A program made the translations under genes and the position numbers. Under the pieces are notes generated by a model, which made no database searches, was not told where the DNA came from, and saw nothing but the letters and a program-made list of their open reading frames with translations. A stretch of 6,765 nt of DNA from contig JAHEMS010000197.1 of NCBI GenBank assembly GCA_024643595.1, forward strand, positions 1 to 6,765, read 5' to 3'. Each line of letters begins with the position of its first letter. The stretch's first letter is position 1. The stretch comes from Bacteroidota bacterium. GTDB lineage: Bacteria > Bacteroidota > Bacteroidia > Cytophagales > Cyclobacteriaceae. Positions 1 through 6,765 of this stretch are shown piece by piece.

Positions 1-2670
1 GGTATGAAAGGTCAGATAGCAGGTGTAGATGTTCAGCAGTATAACGGACGTCCTGGATCATCTCCATCAATTTTGATCCGTGGTCGTAGATCATTGAATG
101 CCTCAAATGATCCATTATTTGTGGTGGATGGAATTCCAATCGGTTCTGGAACCACTACCAATGATGGTCTTACTTTCTCAAATTCTGGAAGTAATCCATT
201 AAACGATTTTAACCCGGCTGATATAGCATCTATCGAAGTATTAAAAGATGCTGCTGCAACCGCGATTTATGGTTCCAGAGGTGCTAATGGGGTTGTCCTG
301 ATAACCACAAAACGGGGTAAGGGAGGAAAGACCAATGTATCTTATTCAGGATATTATGGTGTAACCCAGCCATTCAAAACCATTGATGTAATGGATGGAG
401 ACCAATTTGCCGCATTTAAGCGTGAAGCCAACCGATTGGATAAGGTAGGAGGTTCCGTTGGCCGTGCTGCCTGGGGTGCTCCCGGTTCGGTATTTAGTCC
501 TGATGGCGGCCCAACAGGTACGTTCAGGGATCCGACAGAATTAGCTAATGCAACAGATCCATCTGGTGTAAAAGGTACAGATTGGCAAAAACTGATTTTT
601 CAAAACGGCAGCCAGACTGACCATAACATTAGCGTAAACGGTGGAAATGAAAAAACTCAGTTTAATATGGGTATTGGTTATTTCAATCAAGGCGGAACGA
701 TTGAGGGAATGAACTTCACCAAAGTAACGGCCCGACTTAACCTTGATCAGCAAGTTGGAAAGCATGTTAAGGTTGGAATGTCAAATAACCTTACGCATTC
801 AATCAATAATGACAATACAGGAAGTGCACTGGGTGAAGCAATAAGTCAAAGCCCATTGGGTAACCCTTATAACCCAGACGGAACTGTAAATTTTAATCCT
901 ATTGGTGATGGAATTCGCTCAAACCCACTCAGTGAATTGATTGATGGAAAGCGTATTGACCAGATAAAGACTGATCGGATTTTTTCTTCTGCTTATGCGG
1001 AAGTTCAAATCGTAGAGGGTCTGAAATATAAGTTATTGGCAGGTGTGGATTTACGCTATGTTACTCGCGGTACTTTTGAAGGACAGTTTACCAATAATGT
1101 GAAAAATGGTGCTCCAAGAGCAACTTACCAAAACGAGAATAATATAGGTTATACCGTTGAAAATTTGCTCACCTATAACAAATCGATTGGAGACCATGTA
1201 TTTGGCGTTACTGCACTATGGAGTGCCCAGGAAAACCAATATGAGAACCATTATGCTTCCGTTCAAGGATTGCCATACGAAGCTCAAAAGTGGTATAACT
1301 TAGGAACAGCCGGAACCATAAGTGCATTAAGAAGTAAGTTATTACCATGGGCTCTTTTATCGGGTATGGGTCGTATCAATTATGCCTACAAAGGCAAATA
1401 TTTGTTACAGGCATCACTTCGTACTGATGGATCATCAAGATTAGCGGAAGGAAAAAAATGGACATCATTCCCTGGCGTTTCGGTAGGTTGGAGAATGAAG
1501 GATGAAGGCTTTCTTTCTGGCGTTGATGTGATAAGTGATTTAAAATTAAGGGCCTCTTATGGTCAGGTTGGTAATACCTCCATCGATCCCTATAAAACAC
1601 AAGGTATCCTTGCCAAATCACTATATTCCTGGAATAATAGTACAGGTGCACAGGGCTTTACACTATCTGAAATCCCAAGTCCTGATTTAGGTTGGGAAAA
1701 AATGGCCACTCAGGATATTGGTGTTGACTTTGGATTTTTCAATGGCCGCTTGAGCGGTAGCATTGACGTGTATCAAACCAATACTAGTGGGCTATTACTT
1801 CAAAGAAATGTGCCTCCTTCCATTGGATACGGATTTGCGTTTCAGAACATTGGAGAAACACGTACCAGAGGGTTTGAAATCAGCTTAAATGCCAATATCC
1901 TCCGTATGACCAATGGTTTTACCTGGGATGCAGATTTTAATGCAGCTCATTACAAAGAAGAAATTATTGACCTGGCACAACGCGATGTAAATGGTAATAG
2001 CACAAGTGATACAGGCAATAGTTGGTTTTTAGGAGAGCCTCTGCGTGTATTCTTTGATTATCAAAAAACGGGAATCTGGCAGGCAAGTGAAGTAGATCAG
2101 GCTAAAGCTTTTGGTTCATACCCTGGGGAAATTAAAATAAAGGATCAGGATGGTGACGGCGTAATAGGACCCAATGACCGGGTAATTCTTGGAAGTGATA
2201 TTCCATCGGTATATGGTGGATTGAATAACCGGTTTTCATTTAAAGGCTTCGATTTCTCCTTCTTCCTGTATTACCGCCTGGGTTATACTATTGATAGTCA
2301 GTTCAATGTCGGCAATGCTTCCATGCAAGGCCGATACAACAATATTGATGTAGACTACTGGACAATCGATAATCCTACCAATAGCTATCCTCGTCCTAAT
2401 TTTGCACAGGAAGGCCCTGCGTACGGCAACAGCTTAAGGTACTTTGAAGGTGGATTTGTAAAGTTAAGAACGTTATCGCTTGGTTATAATTTACCAAAGA
2501 GCGTGTTGTCTTCACTCAACCTTTCCAATTTCAGAATCTACCTGACCGCTCAAAATCCGATTGCATGGTCAAAATACACGTACATGGATCCAGAATCGGT
2601 TGACTCAATTAGCGCTGGTGACGTGCCATCTAATAAGGTGTTCTTAGGTGGAGTAAATATTACCTTTTAA
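1..2670 (+). CDS. SusC/RagA-family TonB-linked outer membrane transporter (5' partial)
   Basis: This is the transporter half of a SusCD nutrient-uptake complex: a 22-strand-type beta-barrel with a plug, driven by TonB, importing a ligand captured by SusD. The reading frame is open from base 1, and the ATG at base 4 lies inside the plug domain, so it is not the true start. The signal peptide, the usual carboxypeptidase-regulatory-like domain and the first plug strands are missing, probably about 130-150 residues. Counting from that ATG, plug motifs are seen at about residues 21-46 (ILIRGRRSLNASNDPLFVVD) and 76-105 (SIEVLKDAAATAIYGSRG, then ITTKRG), followed by the barrel to residue 888. An EF-hand-like loop, DQDGDGVIGPND, lies at 714-725; similar loops are common in SusC proteins. 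The protein ends in NITF, with the terminal Phe expected for BAM-assembled barrels. The next gene starts six bases after the stop, so the two are surely co-transcribed. The family is certain; the substrate is unknown. Confidence 0.97.
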   Translation, partial: GMKGQIAGVDVQQYNGRPGSSPSILIRGRRSLNASNDPLFVVDGIPIGSGTTTNDGLTFSNSGSNPLNDFNPADIASIEVLKDAAATAIYGSRGANGVVLITTKRGKGGKTNVSYSGYYGVTQPFKTIDVMDGDQFAAFKREANRLDKVGGSVGRAAWGAPGSVFSPDGGPTGTFRDPTELANATDPSGVKGTDWQKLIFQNGSQTDHNISVNGGNEKTQFNMGIGYFNQGGTIEGMNFTKVTARLNLDQQVGKHVKVGMSNNLTHSINNDNTGSALGEAISQSPLGNPYNPDGTVNFNPIGDGIRSNPLSELIDGKRIDQIKTDRIFSSAYAEVQIVEGLKYKLLAGVDLRYVTRGTFEGQFTNNVKNGAPRATYQNENNIGYTVENLLTYNKSIGDHVFGVTALWSAQENQYENHYASVQGLPYEAQKWYNLGTAGTISALRSKLLPWALLSGMGRINYAYKGKYLLQASLRTDGSSRLAEGKKWTSFPGVSVGWRMKDEGFLSGVDVISDLKLRASYGQVGNTSIDPYKTQGILAKSLYSWNNSTGAQGFTLSEIPSPDLGWEKMATQDIGVDFGFFNGRLSGSIDVYQTNTSGLLLQRNVPPSIGYGFAFQNIGETRTRGFEISLNANILRMTNGFTWDADFNAAHYKEEIIDLAQRDVNGNSTSDTGNSWFLGEPLRVFFDYQKTGIWQASEVDQAKAFGSYPGEIKIKDQDGDGVIGPNDRVILGSDIPSVYGGLNNRFSFKGFDFSFFLYYRLGYTIDSQFNVGNASMQGRYNNIDVDYWTIDNPTNSYPRPNFAQEGPAYGNSLRYFEGGFVKLRTLSLGYNLPKSVLSSLNLSNFRIYLTAQNPIAWSKYTYMDPESVDSISAGDVPSNKVFLGGVNITF

Positions 2671-2676
2671 TCAAAA

Positions 2677-4446
2677 ATGATTATGAAGAAGAAATCAATA
2701 TTTCTAATAGTGGCTTTAGTAGCCTTTAATATTCAATCGTGTAAAGACTTCCTCAAAGAGGAGCTGGTATCCGATGTTTCAGCGGTTTATTATACCACTG
2801 CAGCCGGGCTTGAAGATGCCGTGGATGGCGCTTATTCTTACATGAAATATGTGTATAGCAATGAAAGGGCTTATACGCTTACCGTTTTCGGTACTGATGT
2901 TTATACCAATGGTGCTGATGGAAGCCATAAAGGCTTCAATTGGTATGATGCCACATTGCGGGCCGATAATGGTGTGTTACGCGAAATGTGGGAATATCTC
3001 TATAAAGGAGTCAACCAGGCGAACGCGGTTATTGGACGTGCGCCAGCGGTTAAAGATATGGATGATGCCACTAAAAAAGTACGAGTAGCGGAAGCCAAGT
3101 TTTTGCGTGCCTTATACTATTTTAACATTATCCGTCAGTGGGGATCTGCCGATCTACGATTGGAAGAGACGGTAGGCGCCGTGGTAACAGCCAACAAAAC
3201 TTCCGCTGAGGAAGTGTATGCCCAGGCAATCATTCCCGATCTGACAGCTGCTATTGCTGATCTGCCTAATAGCCAGCCTCAATATGGAAGAGCGACTAAA
3301 GGAGCAGCTCAAAACCTGATGGGTATGGCGCTTTTGACAAGAGGTTGGTTAACTAACTCAACTCCGGATTTTGTTGCTGCTGAAGGGTTCTTTACAAGTG
3401 TTATTACCGGGCCTGGCGCTTATTCACTGGTTCCAAGTCATGCAGAACTTTGGGATCAGAGCAAGCAAAACAATAAGGAAGTCATTTTTGCAGTTCAGAA
3501 TTCAACAGATGTTCTTCTGAATAGTGGTGGTGATGGAGTAGCTCCAGGTGAAGGAAACCGGGGACATCTTTACTTCCTGATGCAATATGATAACCAGCCT
3601 GGAATGATTCGTGACATCGCCAACGGAAGACCATTCAAACGGTTCAGACCAACCAACTATTTATTGGATGTATGGGGCGCGTCACGCGACATCGATAACC
3701 GCTATGATCAAACATACAAGAAGGTTTGGTATGTGAACGGAAACAATACCGCTTTTTTATGGACTCAGGCCTATGTTGATGCCGGTGCTAAAAAGAAAGA
3801 TGGTTCACCCGTTACAGCCTCAGATATTGGAAAACCAAGGTTAGAGTTGGGAGATACTGCTATCTACATTCCTGGACCTGGCAGAGAGGCCGTTTGGACA
3901 GCAGCAAAAAGAGCAGCAACACGTTATCAGGTAATTCTGAGAAATGATGCAGGCAAAGGTAATTTTAATGAGTTTCAGTTTGCCCACATTAAGAAGTTTA
4001 TGGATCCGCTGAGACCAACAATCCAATGGCAGGAAGGCTCAAGAGATTGGTTTGTAATGCGTTTGGCTGATACGTATCTATTACGCGCTGAAGCAAGATT
4101 TAAACAAGGAAACAATGCCGGGGCGAGAGAAGATGTTGTATTTGTTCGCAAACGTGCTGCCTTTAATGGTGTAGATATGGATAACGTGGCGAACACACCG
4201 GCAACGATTACCTTGGATTACCTGTTGGATGAAAGGGCCAGAGAACTGGATGGTGAGCAGTGCCGCTGGTATGATCTGGTGCGTACAGGAACGTTGGTAA
4301 GTCGTGTAAACTTGTACAATCCTGAAGCAGCGGGACGTGCAGATGCGCACTTTACAAAGAGACCAATCATTCAGAATCAATTAGACAGAACCGAAGGCGG
4401 ATATGAGCAAAACTGCGGATATCCGGATGGACCTGCATGTAACTAA
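2677..4446 (+). CDS. SusD/RagB-family substrate-binding outer membrane lipoprotein
   Basis: This is the surface lipoprotein that forms the lid over the SusC barrel and binds the ligand. The 589-residue product has a normal family length. Its signal peptide is a Lys-rich start, a hydrophobic stretch and a lipobox ending at Cys22 (IQSC), followed by KDFLKEE as in many SusD proteins. The N-terminal SusD-like/TPR region includes AEAKFLRALYYFNIIRQWG (139-156) and GRATKGAAQNLMGMALLTRG (204-223). The C-terminal RagB/SusD hallmarks are RLADTYLLRAEA (462-473), a VRKRA stretch (490-494) and LDERARELDGEQCRWYDLVR (517-536). In-frame ATGs at 2677 and 2683 are both possible; either gives a good signal peptide, and no Shine-Dalgarno is seen, only an A-rich leader. 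One oddity is the C-terminus: where many members end near QNPGY, this one reads QNCGYPDGPACN, with two cysteines. It lies six bases after the SusC gene and is followed by a strong terminator, so it is the last gene of that operon. The ligand cannot be inferred. Confidence 0.97.
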   Translation: MIMKKKSIFLIVALVAFNIQSCKDFLKEELVSDVSAVYYTTAAGLEDAVDGAYSYMKYVYSNERAYTLTVFGTDVYTNGADGSHKGFNWYDATLRADNGVLREMWEYLYKGVNQANAVIGRAPAVKDMDDATKKVRVAEAKFLRALYYFNIIRQWGSADLRLEETVGAVVTANKTSAEEVYAQAIIPDLTAAIADLPNSQPQYGRATKGAAQNLMGMALLTRGWLTNSTPDFVAAEGFFTSVITGPGAYSLVPSHAELWDQSKQNNKEVIFAVQNSTDVLLNSGGDGVAPGEGNRGHLYFLMQYDNQPGMIRDIANGRPFKRFRPTNYLLDVWGASRDIDNRYDQTYKKVWYVNGNNTAFLWTQAYVDAGAKKKDGSPVTASDIGKPRLELGDTAIYIPGPGREAVWTAAKRAATRYQVILRNDAGKGNFNEFQFAHIKKFMDPLRPTIQWQEGSRDWFVMRLADTYLLRAEARFKQGNNAGAREDVVFVRKRAAFNGVDMDNVANTPATITLDYLLDERARELDGEQCRWYDLVRTGTLVSRVNLYNPEAAGRADAHFTKRPIIQNQLDRTEGGYEQNCGYPDGPACN

Positions 4447-4474
4447 CAGGAAATAGAATTAAGTAAATAGCATC

Positions 4475-4516
4475 GAAAGGGCCGGGAATAATAGTCCGGC
4501 CCTTTCTGTTTTTATT
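4475..4516 (+). terminator. Intrinsic terminator of the SusCD operon
   Basis: A perfect 11-bp inverted repeat pairs GAAAGGGCCGG (4475-4485) with CCGGCCCTTTC (4496-4506) around a 10-base loop. It is followed by the T-rich tail TGTTTTTATT (4507-4516). It begins 28 bases after the SusD stop codon. The GC-rich core of the stem, closed by A-T pairs, and the U-run are those of a rho-independent terminator reading on the + strand. Because the stem is symmetric and its left flank is A-rich (AGTAAATAG), some activity on the - strand is possible, but no - strand gene converges here. Confidence 0.9.
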
Positions 4517-4526
4517 GGGCAAAGGT

Positions 4527-4534
4527 TAATTTTG
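4527..4534 (+). promoter_or_regulatory. Candidate Bacteroidota -7 promoter element for the haloperoxidase gene
   Basis: TAATTTTG matches the Bacteroidota housekeeping -7 consensus TAnnTTTG exactly and ends 29 bases before the ATG at 4564. Transcription would then start about 5-8 bases downstream, giving a leader of roughly 20-25 bases. The -33 element is poor: the best match at usable spacing is TCTG at 4505-4508 (18 bases upstream), which lies in the end of the terminator stem and its tail. The position just after a terminator supports a real promoter, but an 8-base motif with four fixed T's can occur by chance in AT-rich DNA. Confidence 0.45.
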
Positions 4535-4563
4535 TCCTAGCATTAAAGCCAATTTCGAGACCA

Positions 4564-6018
4564 ATGAAAGTAAGAGCATTAAGTCTCCTTTTATTTCTGA
4601 TCATTTCCTGTAATGCCAATCGTTCGCTGGATTCGTCAGCAGGTGAACCCCTGGGAGCTAATAACAGGGCTTATCAATGGGGTAAAATTTCGCTGGATCT
4701 TACGGCCAATGACACGGAGCGTTTTCGCCCGCGGCCAACAATTACATCCAGAATTCTGGGCCTCACCTGGACAGCTATTTTTGATGCCTGGAGTCGTTAC
4801 GATGAAAAAGCGTTGCCGCTTTATCTCACTGGCGTTGATCGGAGACCAGAGAGTGAGCGCACACTAGGTAACAAAGAGATTGCCATTAGCTATGCCGCCT
4901 ACAGGGCTATGCTTACCTACTACTTTGCTGATTCATTGCTCTTGAAGAAAATAATGACAGATTTTGGATTAGATCCGAATAACAATTCTTTAGATTCTTC
5001 CACGCCTGAAGGGATTGGGAATTTGGCAGCACAAGCCGTCATTGAGGCGCGAATGTATGACGGTGCCAATCAGTTAGGTGATATGAAGAATTCTGACGGT
5101 TCCGAATACTCTGATTACACGGGATATTCACCGATCAATAGTGCGGATAATCAGACTGACCTTATACGATGGCAGCCGAAATATTTCTCGGATGGCCAAG
5201 GTGGACAATATGCGCCTGATTGTCTAACTCCCCAATGGGGTAAAGTAACTCCACTGGTTCTTGATTCAGCTTCGATGTTCCGTTCGGGCCCACCTCCTGC
5301 GATTGGTTCAAAGCAACTTGAAGAGGAAGTAAAAGAGGTGGTAGAACTGCAATCTAAACTTACTGATGAGCAAAAAGCGTTAGTAGAATTCATGCGCGAT
5401 GGCCCTAAATCTGTTCAGCAGGCAGGCCATTGGTTGGTGTTTGCTCAGGACGTCTCTGTTCGTGATAATCATACCTTAGATCAGGATGTGAAAATGTATT
5501 TTCTGGTAGAAGCTACCGCAATGGATGCATTCATAGCCTCGTGGGAAACAAAAATGTTTTACGATTACGCGAGGCCTTACGCGCTCGTTCATGAATATTT
5601 TCAAGATCAAATAATCAAAGCGTGGGGTGGACCTGACAAAGGAATGGTTTCAATGAATGGCACGGAGTGGCGACCTTATTCACCGGAAACATTTTTATGC
5701 CCGCCATTTCCAAGTTATGTTTCCGGTCATAGTTGCGTTAGTGGCGCGTGTTCTGAAGCATTAAGGTTCTTCACAGGGAGTGACATCTTTGGAGAAGAAG
5801 TAAAACTTGCACCGGGTGCACTTACAGAACCAAATCATATTGGAGATACCGTTACCATTCGATTCCCCACGTTTACGCAAACGGCGGATATGGCCGGTTT
5901 GTCAAGGGTACTTGGCGGCTATCATATCCAGGCTGATAATATCGAAGGACTGAAGTTAGGGCGCAGTGTCGCAGCGGAAGTCTGGAAAAAATATTTGAAA
6001 CTTTGTGGCGAACCATGA
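4564..6018 (+). CDS. Vanadium-dependent haloperoxidase/PAP2-family lipoprotein
   Basis: This is a 484-residue protein of the vanadium haloperoxidase/type 2 phosphatidic acid phosphatase superfamily. Haloperoxidases of the family use vanadate and hydrogen peroxide to oxidise halides; relatives hydrolyse phosphate esters. The three active-site motifs are complete: K330-x6-R337-P338, the P-loop-like PSYVSGH (383-389; S387, G388, H389), and SR-x5-H-x3-D (S447, R448, H454, D458). The N-terminal part has the helical region LTWTAIFDAWSRYDEKALPL (68-87), typical of the bacterial haloperoxidase-like group. The signal peptide ends in a lipobox at Cys16 (LIISC), so the protein is probably envelope-anchored. 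The residues after the Cys (NANR) lack an acidic surface-export signal, so a periplasmic location is inferred. The ATG at 4564 is chosen because it directly provides this signal peptide. Cysteines at 391 and 396 follow the catalytic His389 closely, which is unusual. The gene has its own candidate promoter and is 60 bases from the next gene. Family membership is secure; halogenation versus phosphatase activity is not decided by sequence. Confidence 0.92.
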   Translation: MKVRALSLLLFLIISCNANRSLDSSAGEPLGANNRAYQWGKISLDLTANDTERFRPRPTITSRILGLTWTAIFDAWSRYDEKALPLYLTGVDRRPESERTLGNKEIAISYAAYRAMLTYYFADSLLLKKIMTDFGLDPNNNSLDSSTPEGIGNLAAQAVIEARMYDGANQLGDMKNSDGSEYSDYTGYSPINSADNQTDLIRWQPKYFSDGQGGQYAPDCLTPQWGKVTPLVLDSASMFRSGPPPAIGSKQLEEEVKEVVELQSKLTDEQKALVEFMRDGPKSVQQAGHWLVFAQDVSVRDNHTLDQDVKMYFLVEATAMDAFIASWETKMFYDYARPYALVHEYFQDQIIKAWGGPDKGMVSMNGTEWRPYSPETFLCPPFPSYVSGHSCVSGACSEALRFFTGSDIFGEEVKLAPGALTEPNHIGDTVTIRFPTFTQTADMAGLSRVLGGYHIQADNIEGLKLGRSVAAEVWKKYLKLCGEP

Positions 6019-6078
6019 TCATCTGATGGAGCGTGATACTCACCCCTGTTTTCTTGATTAATGATGTACTTTTACCCT
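6019..6078 (+). other. Short intergenic spacer, no terminator seen
   Basis: The 60 bases between the haloperoxidase-like stop and the chosen start of the FG-GAP gene contain no GC-rich hairpin with a T tail. The only hairpin is a 4-bp GTGA/TCAC stem (6033-6043), too weak to end transcription. A near -7 motif (TACTTTTA, 6067-6074) lies too close to the start codon to serve it. Read-through from the haloperoxidase gene is therefore the simplest view, making the two genes an operon. Confidence 0.5.
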
Positions 6079-6765
6079 ATGATTAATAAACATAAACTAC
6101 CTGCAGCCAGCTTATCGATAGGGAGCGTTTTGCTTATTGGTGCACTGGTAATTACCGGATGTAAAGAGGAAAAAAAAGAGGAAAAGTTAGTTTTATCACC
6201 AGCGGAAACGCCTGTATTTAAAAAAGTGCCCTCTTCTCACAGTGGGGTAACCTTCAAAAACGTGGTGGACGAAAACATCAATAACTACTTTGATTATTTT
6301 GCCTACGTCTACAATGGTGGCGGAGTGGCTATCGGTGATATCAACAATGATGGGCTTTCCGATATCTATTTGACTGGAAATGAAGTTCCCAATAAGTTAT
6401 ATCTCAACGAAGGGAATCTCAAGTTCAGGGACATCACAGAATCAGCAGGTGTTGCAGGAAATGGTCGCTGGAATAATGGCGTTACCATGTGCGATGTTAA
6501 CCAGGACGGATTATTGGATATTTATGTCTGCAAAGGAGGTTGGCATCAAAGTGAAGAGAGCCGAACGAATTTATTATTTATCAATCAGGGTGACCTTACT
6601 TTTAAGGAACAGGCAAAAGAGTTTGGACTTGATGAATCGGGTTATTCTCTCCATGCTTCGTTCTTTGATTTAGATAACGATAATGACCTGGATTTATACG
6701 TAACGAATCATCCCGATTCGTTTGACTTGCCATTAACTGAAATGGTAAGGCAAAAGAAACTTTCA
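6079..6765 (+). CDS. FG-GAP/VCBS-repeat (ASPIC/UnbV-like) surface lipoprotein (3' partial)
   Basis: The frame is open to the window end, giving 229 residues of a longer protein. Three FG-GAP/VCBS-type calcium-binding repeats are visible: GDINNDGLSDIYLTG (86-100; ligands D87, N89, D91, D95), CDVNQDGLLDIYV (138-150; D139, N141, D143, D147) and FDLDNDNDLDLYV (196-208; D197, D199, D201, D205). Such repeats form blades of a beta-propeller. The spacing and the text between repeats (NKLYLNEGNLKFRDITESAG) are those of the Bacteroidota proteins that usually carry a C-terminal ASPIC/UnbV domain, but that part lies outside the window. The lipobox ITGC places the acylated residue at Cys28, followed by KEEKKEE, a strong match to the K-(D/E)2 surface-export signal described in Capnocytophaga. 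In-frame ATGs at 6061 and 6064 would add six or five residues (MMYFYP); 6079 gives the cleaner signal peptide. Probably co-transcribed with the haloperoxidase gene. The function of this family is poorly known: adhesion or ligand binding is a guess. Confidence 0.9.
   Translation, partial: MINKHKLPAASLSIGSVLLIGALVITGCKEEKKEEKLVLSPAETPVFKKVPSSHSGVTFKNVVDENINNYFDYFAYVYNGGGVAIGDINNDGLSDIYLTGNEVPNKLYLNEGNLKFRDITESAGVAGNGRWNNGVTMCDVNQDGLLDIYVCKGGWHQSEESRTNLLFINQGDLTFKEQAKEFGLDESGYSLHASFFDLDNDNDLDLYVTNHPDSFDLPLTEMVRQKKLS

Noticed and set aside
4..6. ATG at base 4 as the start of the SusC gene
   Set aside because: The codon before it is open and the residues around it (GMKGQIAGV) match the inside of the SusC plug domain, so the gene begins before the window.
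541..765. Antisense open frame opposite the SusC gene, and similar ones at 1376-1651, 3841-4380 and 5151-5393
   Set aside because: All lie opposite strongly conserved coding sequence, have no plausible start context and give low-complexity or unlikely proteins.
4416..4425. 10-bp palindrome CGGATATCCG near the SusD stop codon
   Set aside because: It lies in coding sequence for Gly-Tyr-Pro, has no T tail, and a 10-bp palindrome is expected by chance in a window of this size; the real terminator is downstream.
4613..4867. Overlapping + strand open frame in the haloperoxidase-like gene, and another at 2849-3088 in the SusD gene
   Set aside because: Both are alternate-frame shadows of genes with secure family motifs.
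6015..6022. ATGATCAT palindrome over the haloperoxidase-like stop codon
   Set aside because: It is only 8 bp and AT-rich with no repeat partner nearby, so it gives no support for an operator or attachment site.
6380..6673. 97-codon + strand open frame inside the FG-GAP gene
   Set aside because: It overlaps in another frame a region that clearly encodes conserved calcium-binding repeats; its product shows no recognisable motif and no signal peptide.
1..6765. CRISPR arrays, tRNA/rRNA genes, insertion sequences and integrase or phage genes
   Set aside because: No regularly spaced repeats, tRNA-like cloverleaf, terminal inverted repeats or transposase motifs were seen in reading the window; the non-coding space totals under 200 bases.

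Overview
The window looks like chromosomal DNA from a Bacteroidota bacterium, most likely an environmental Cytophagales- or Chitinophagales-type lineage. The reasons are a SusC/SusD pair, lipoprotein signals ending in a short lipobox, start codons with A/T-rich leaders instead of Shine-Dalgarno sequences, and a TAnnTTTG promoter element. The exact genus cannot be read from the sequence. All four genes lie on the + strand and the coding density is high.

Layout: (1) 1-2670 is the 3' part of a SusC/RagA-type TonB-dependent outer-membrane transporter whose N-terminus lies before the window. (2) 2677-4446, only six bases later, is its partner SusD/RagB-type substrate-binding lipoprotein. (3) 4447-4563 holds a strong intrinsic terminator (11-bp perfect stem plus T-rich tail), followed at once by a Bacteroidota-type -7 element, so the transporter operon ends here and a second unit starts. 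(4) 4564-6018 encodes a lipoprotein of the vanadium-dependent haloperoxidase/PAP2 family with the complete vanadate (or phosphate) binding set. (5) 6079-6765 is the 5' part of an FG-GAP/VCBS-repeat lipoprotein of the ASPIC/UnbV-like kind, cut by the window end.

How they may work together: SusD captures a ligand on the cell surface and SusC imports it using TonB energy. The haloperoxidase-like enzyme would act on the periplasmic or envelope side, and the calcium-binding beta-propeller lipoprotein carries a signal typical of surface export. No glycoside hydrolase, peptidase, sulfatase or sensor/regulator is visible, so the imported substrate is not identifiable. The link between the transporter and the enzyme pair rests on adjacency only. 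The terminator between them suggests separate transcription. Each family is known; the point worth following is the combination, together with some unusual cysteines.
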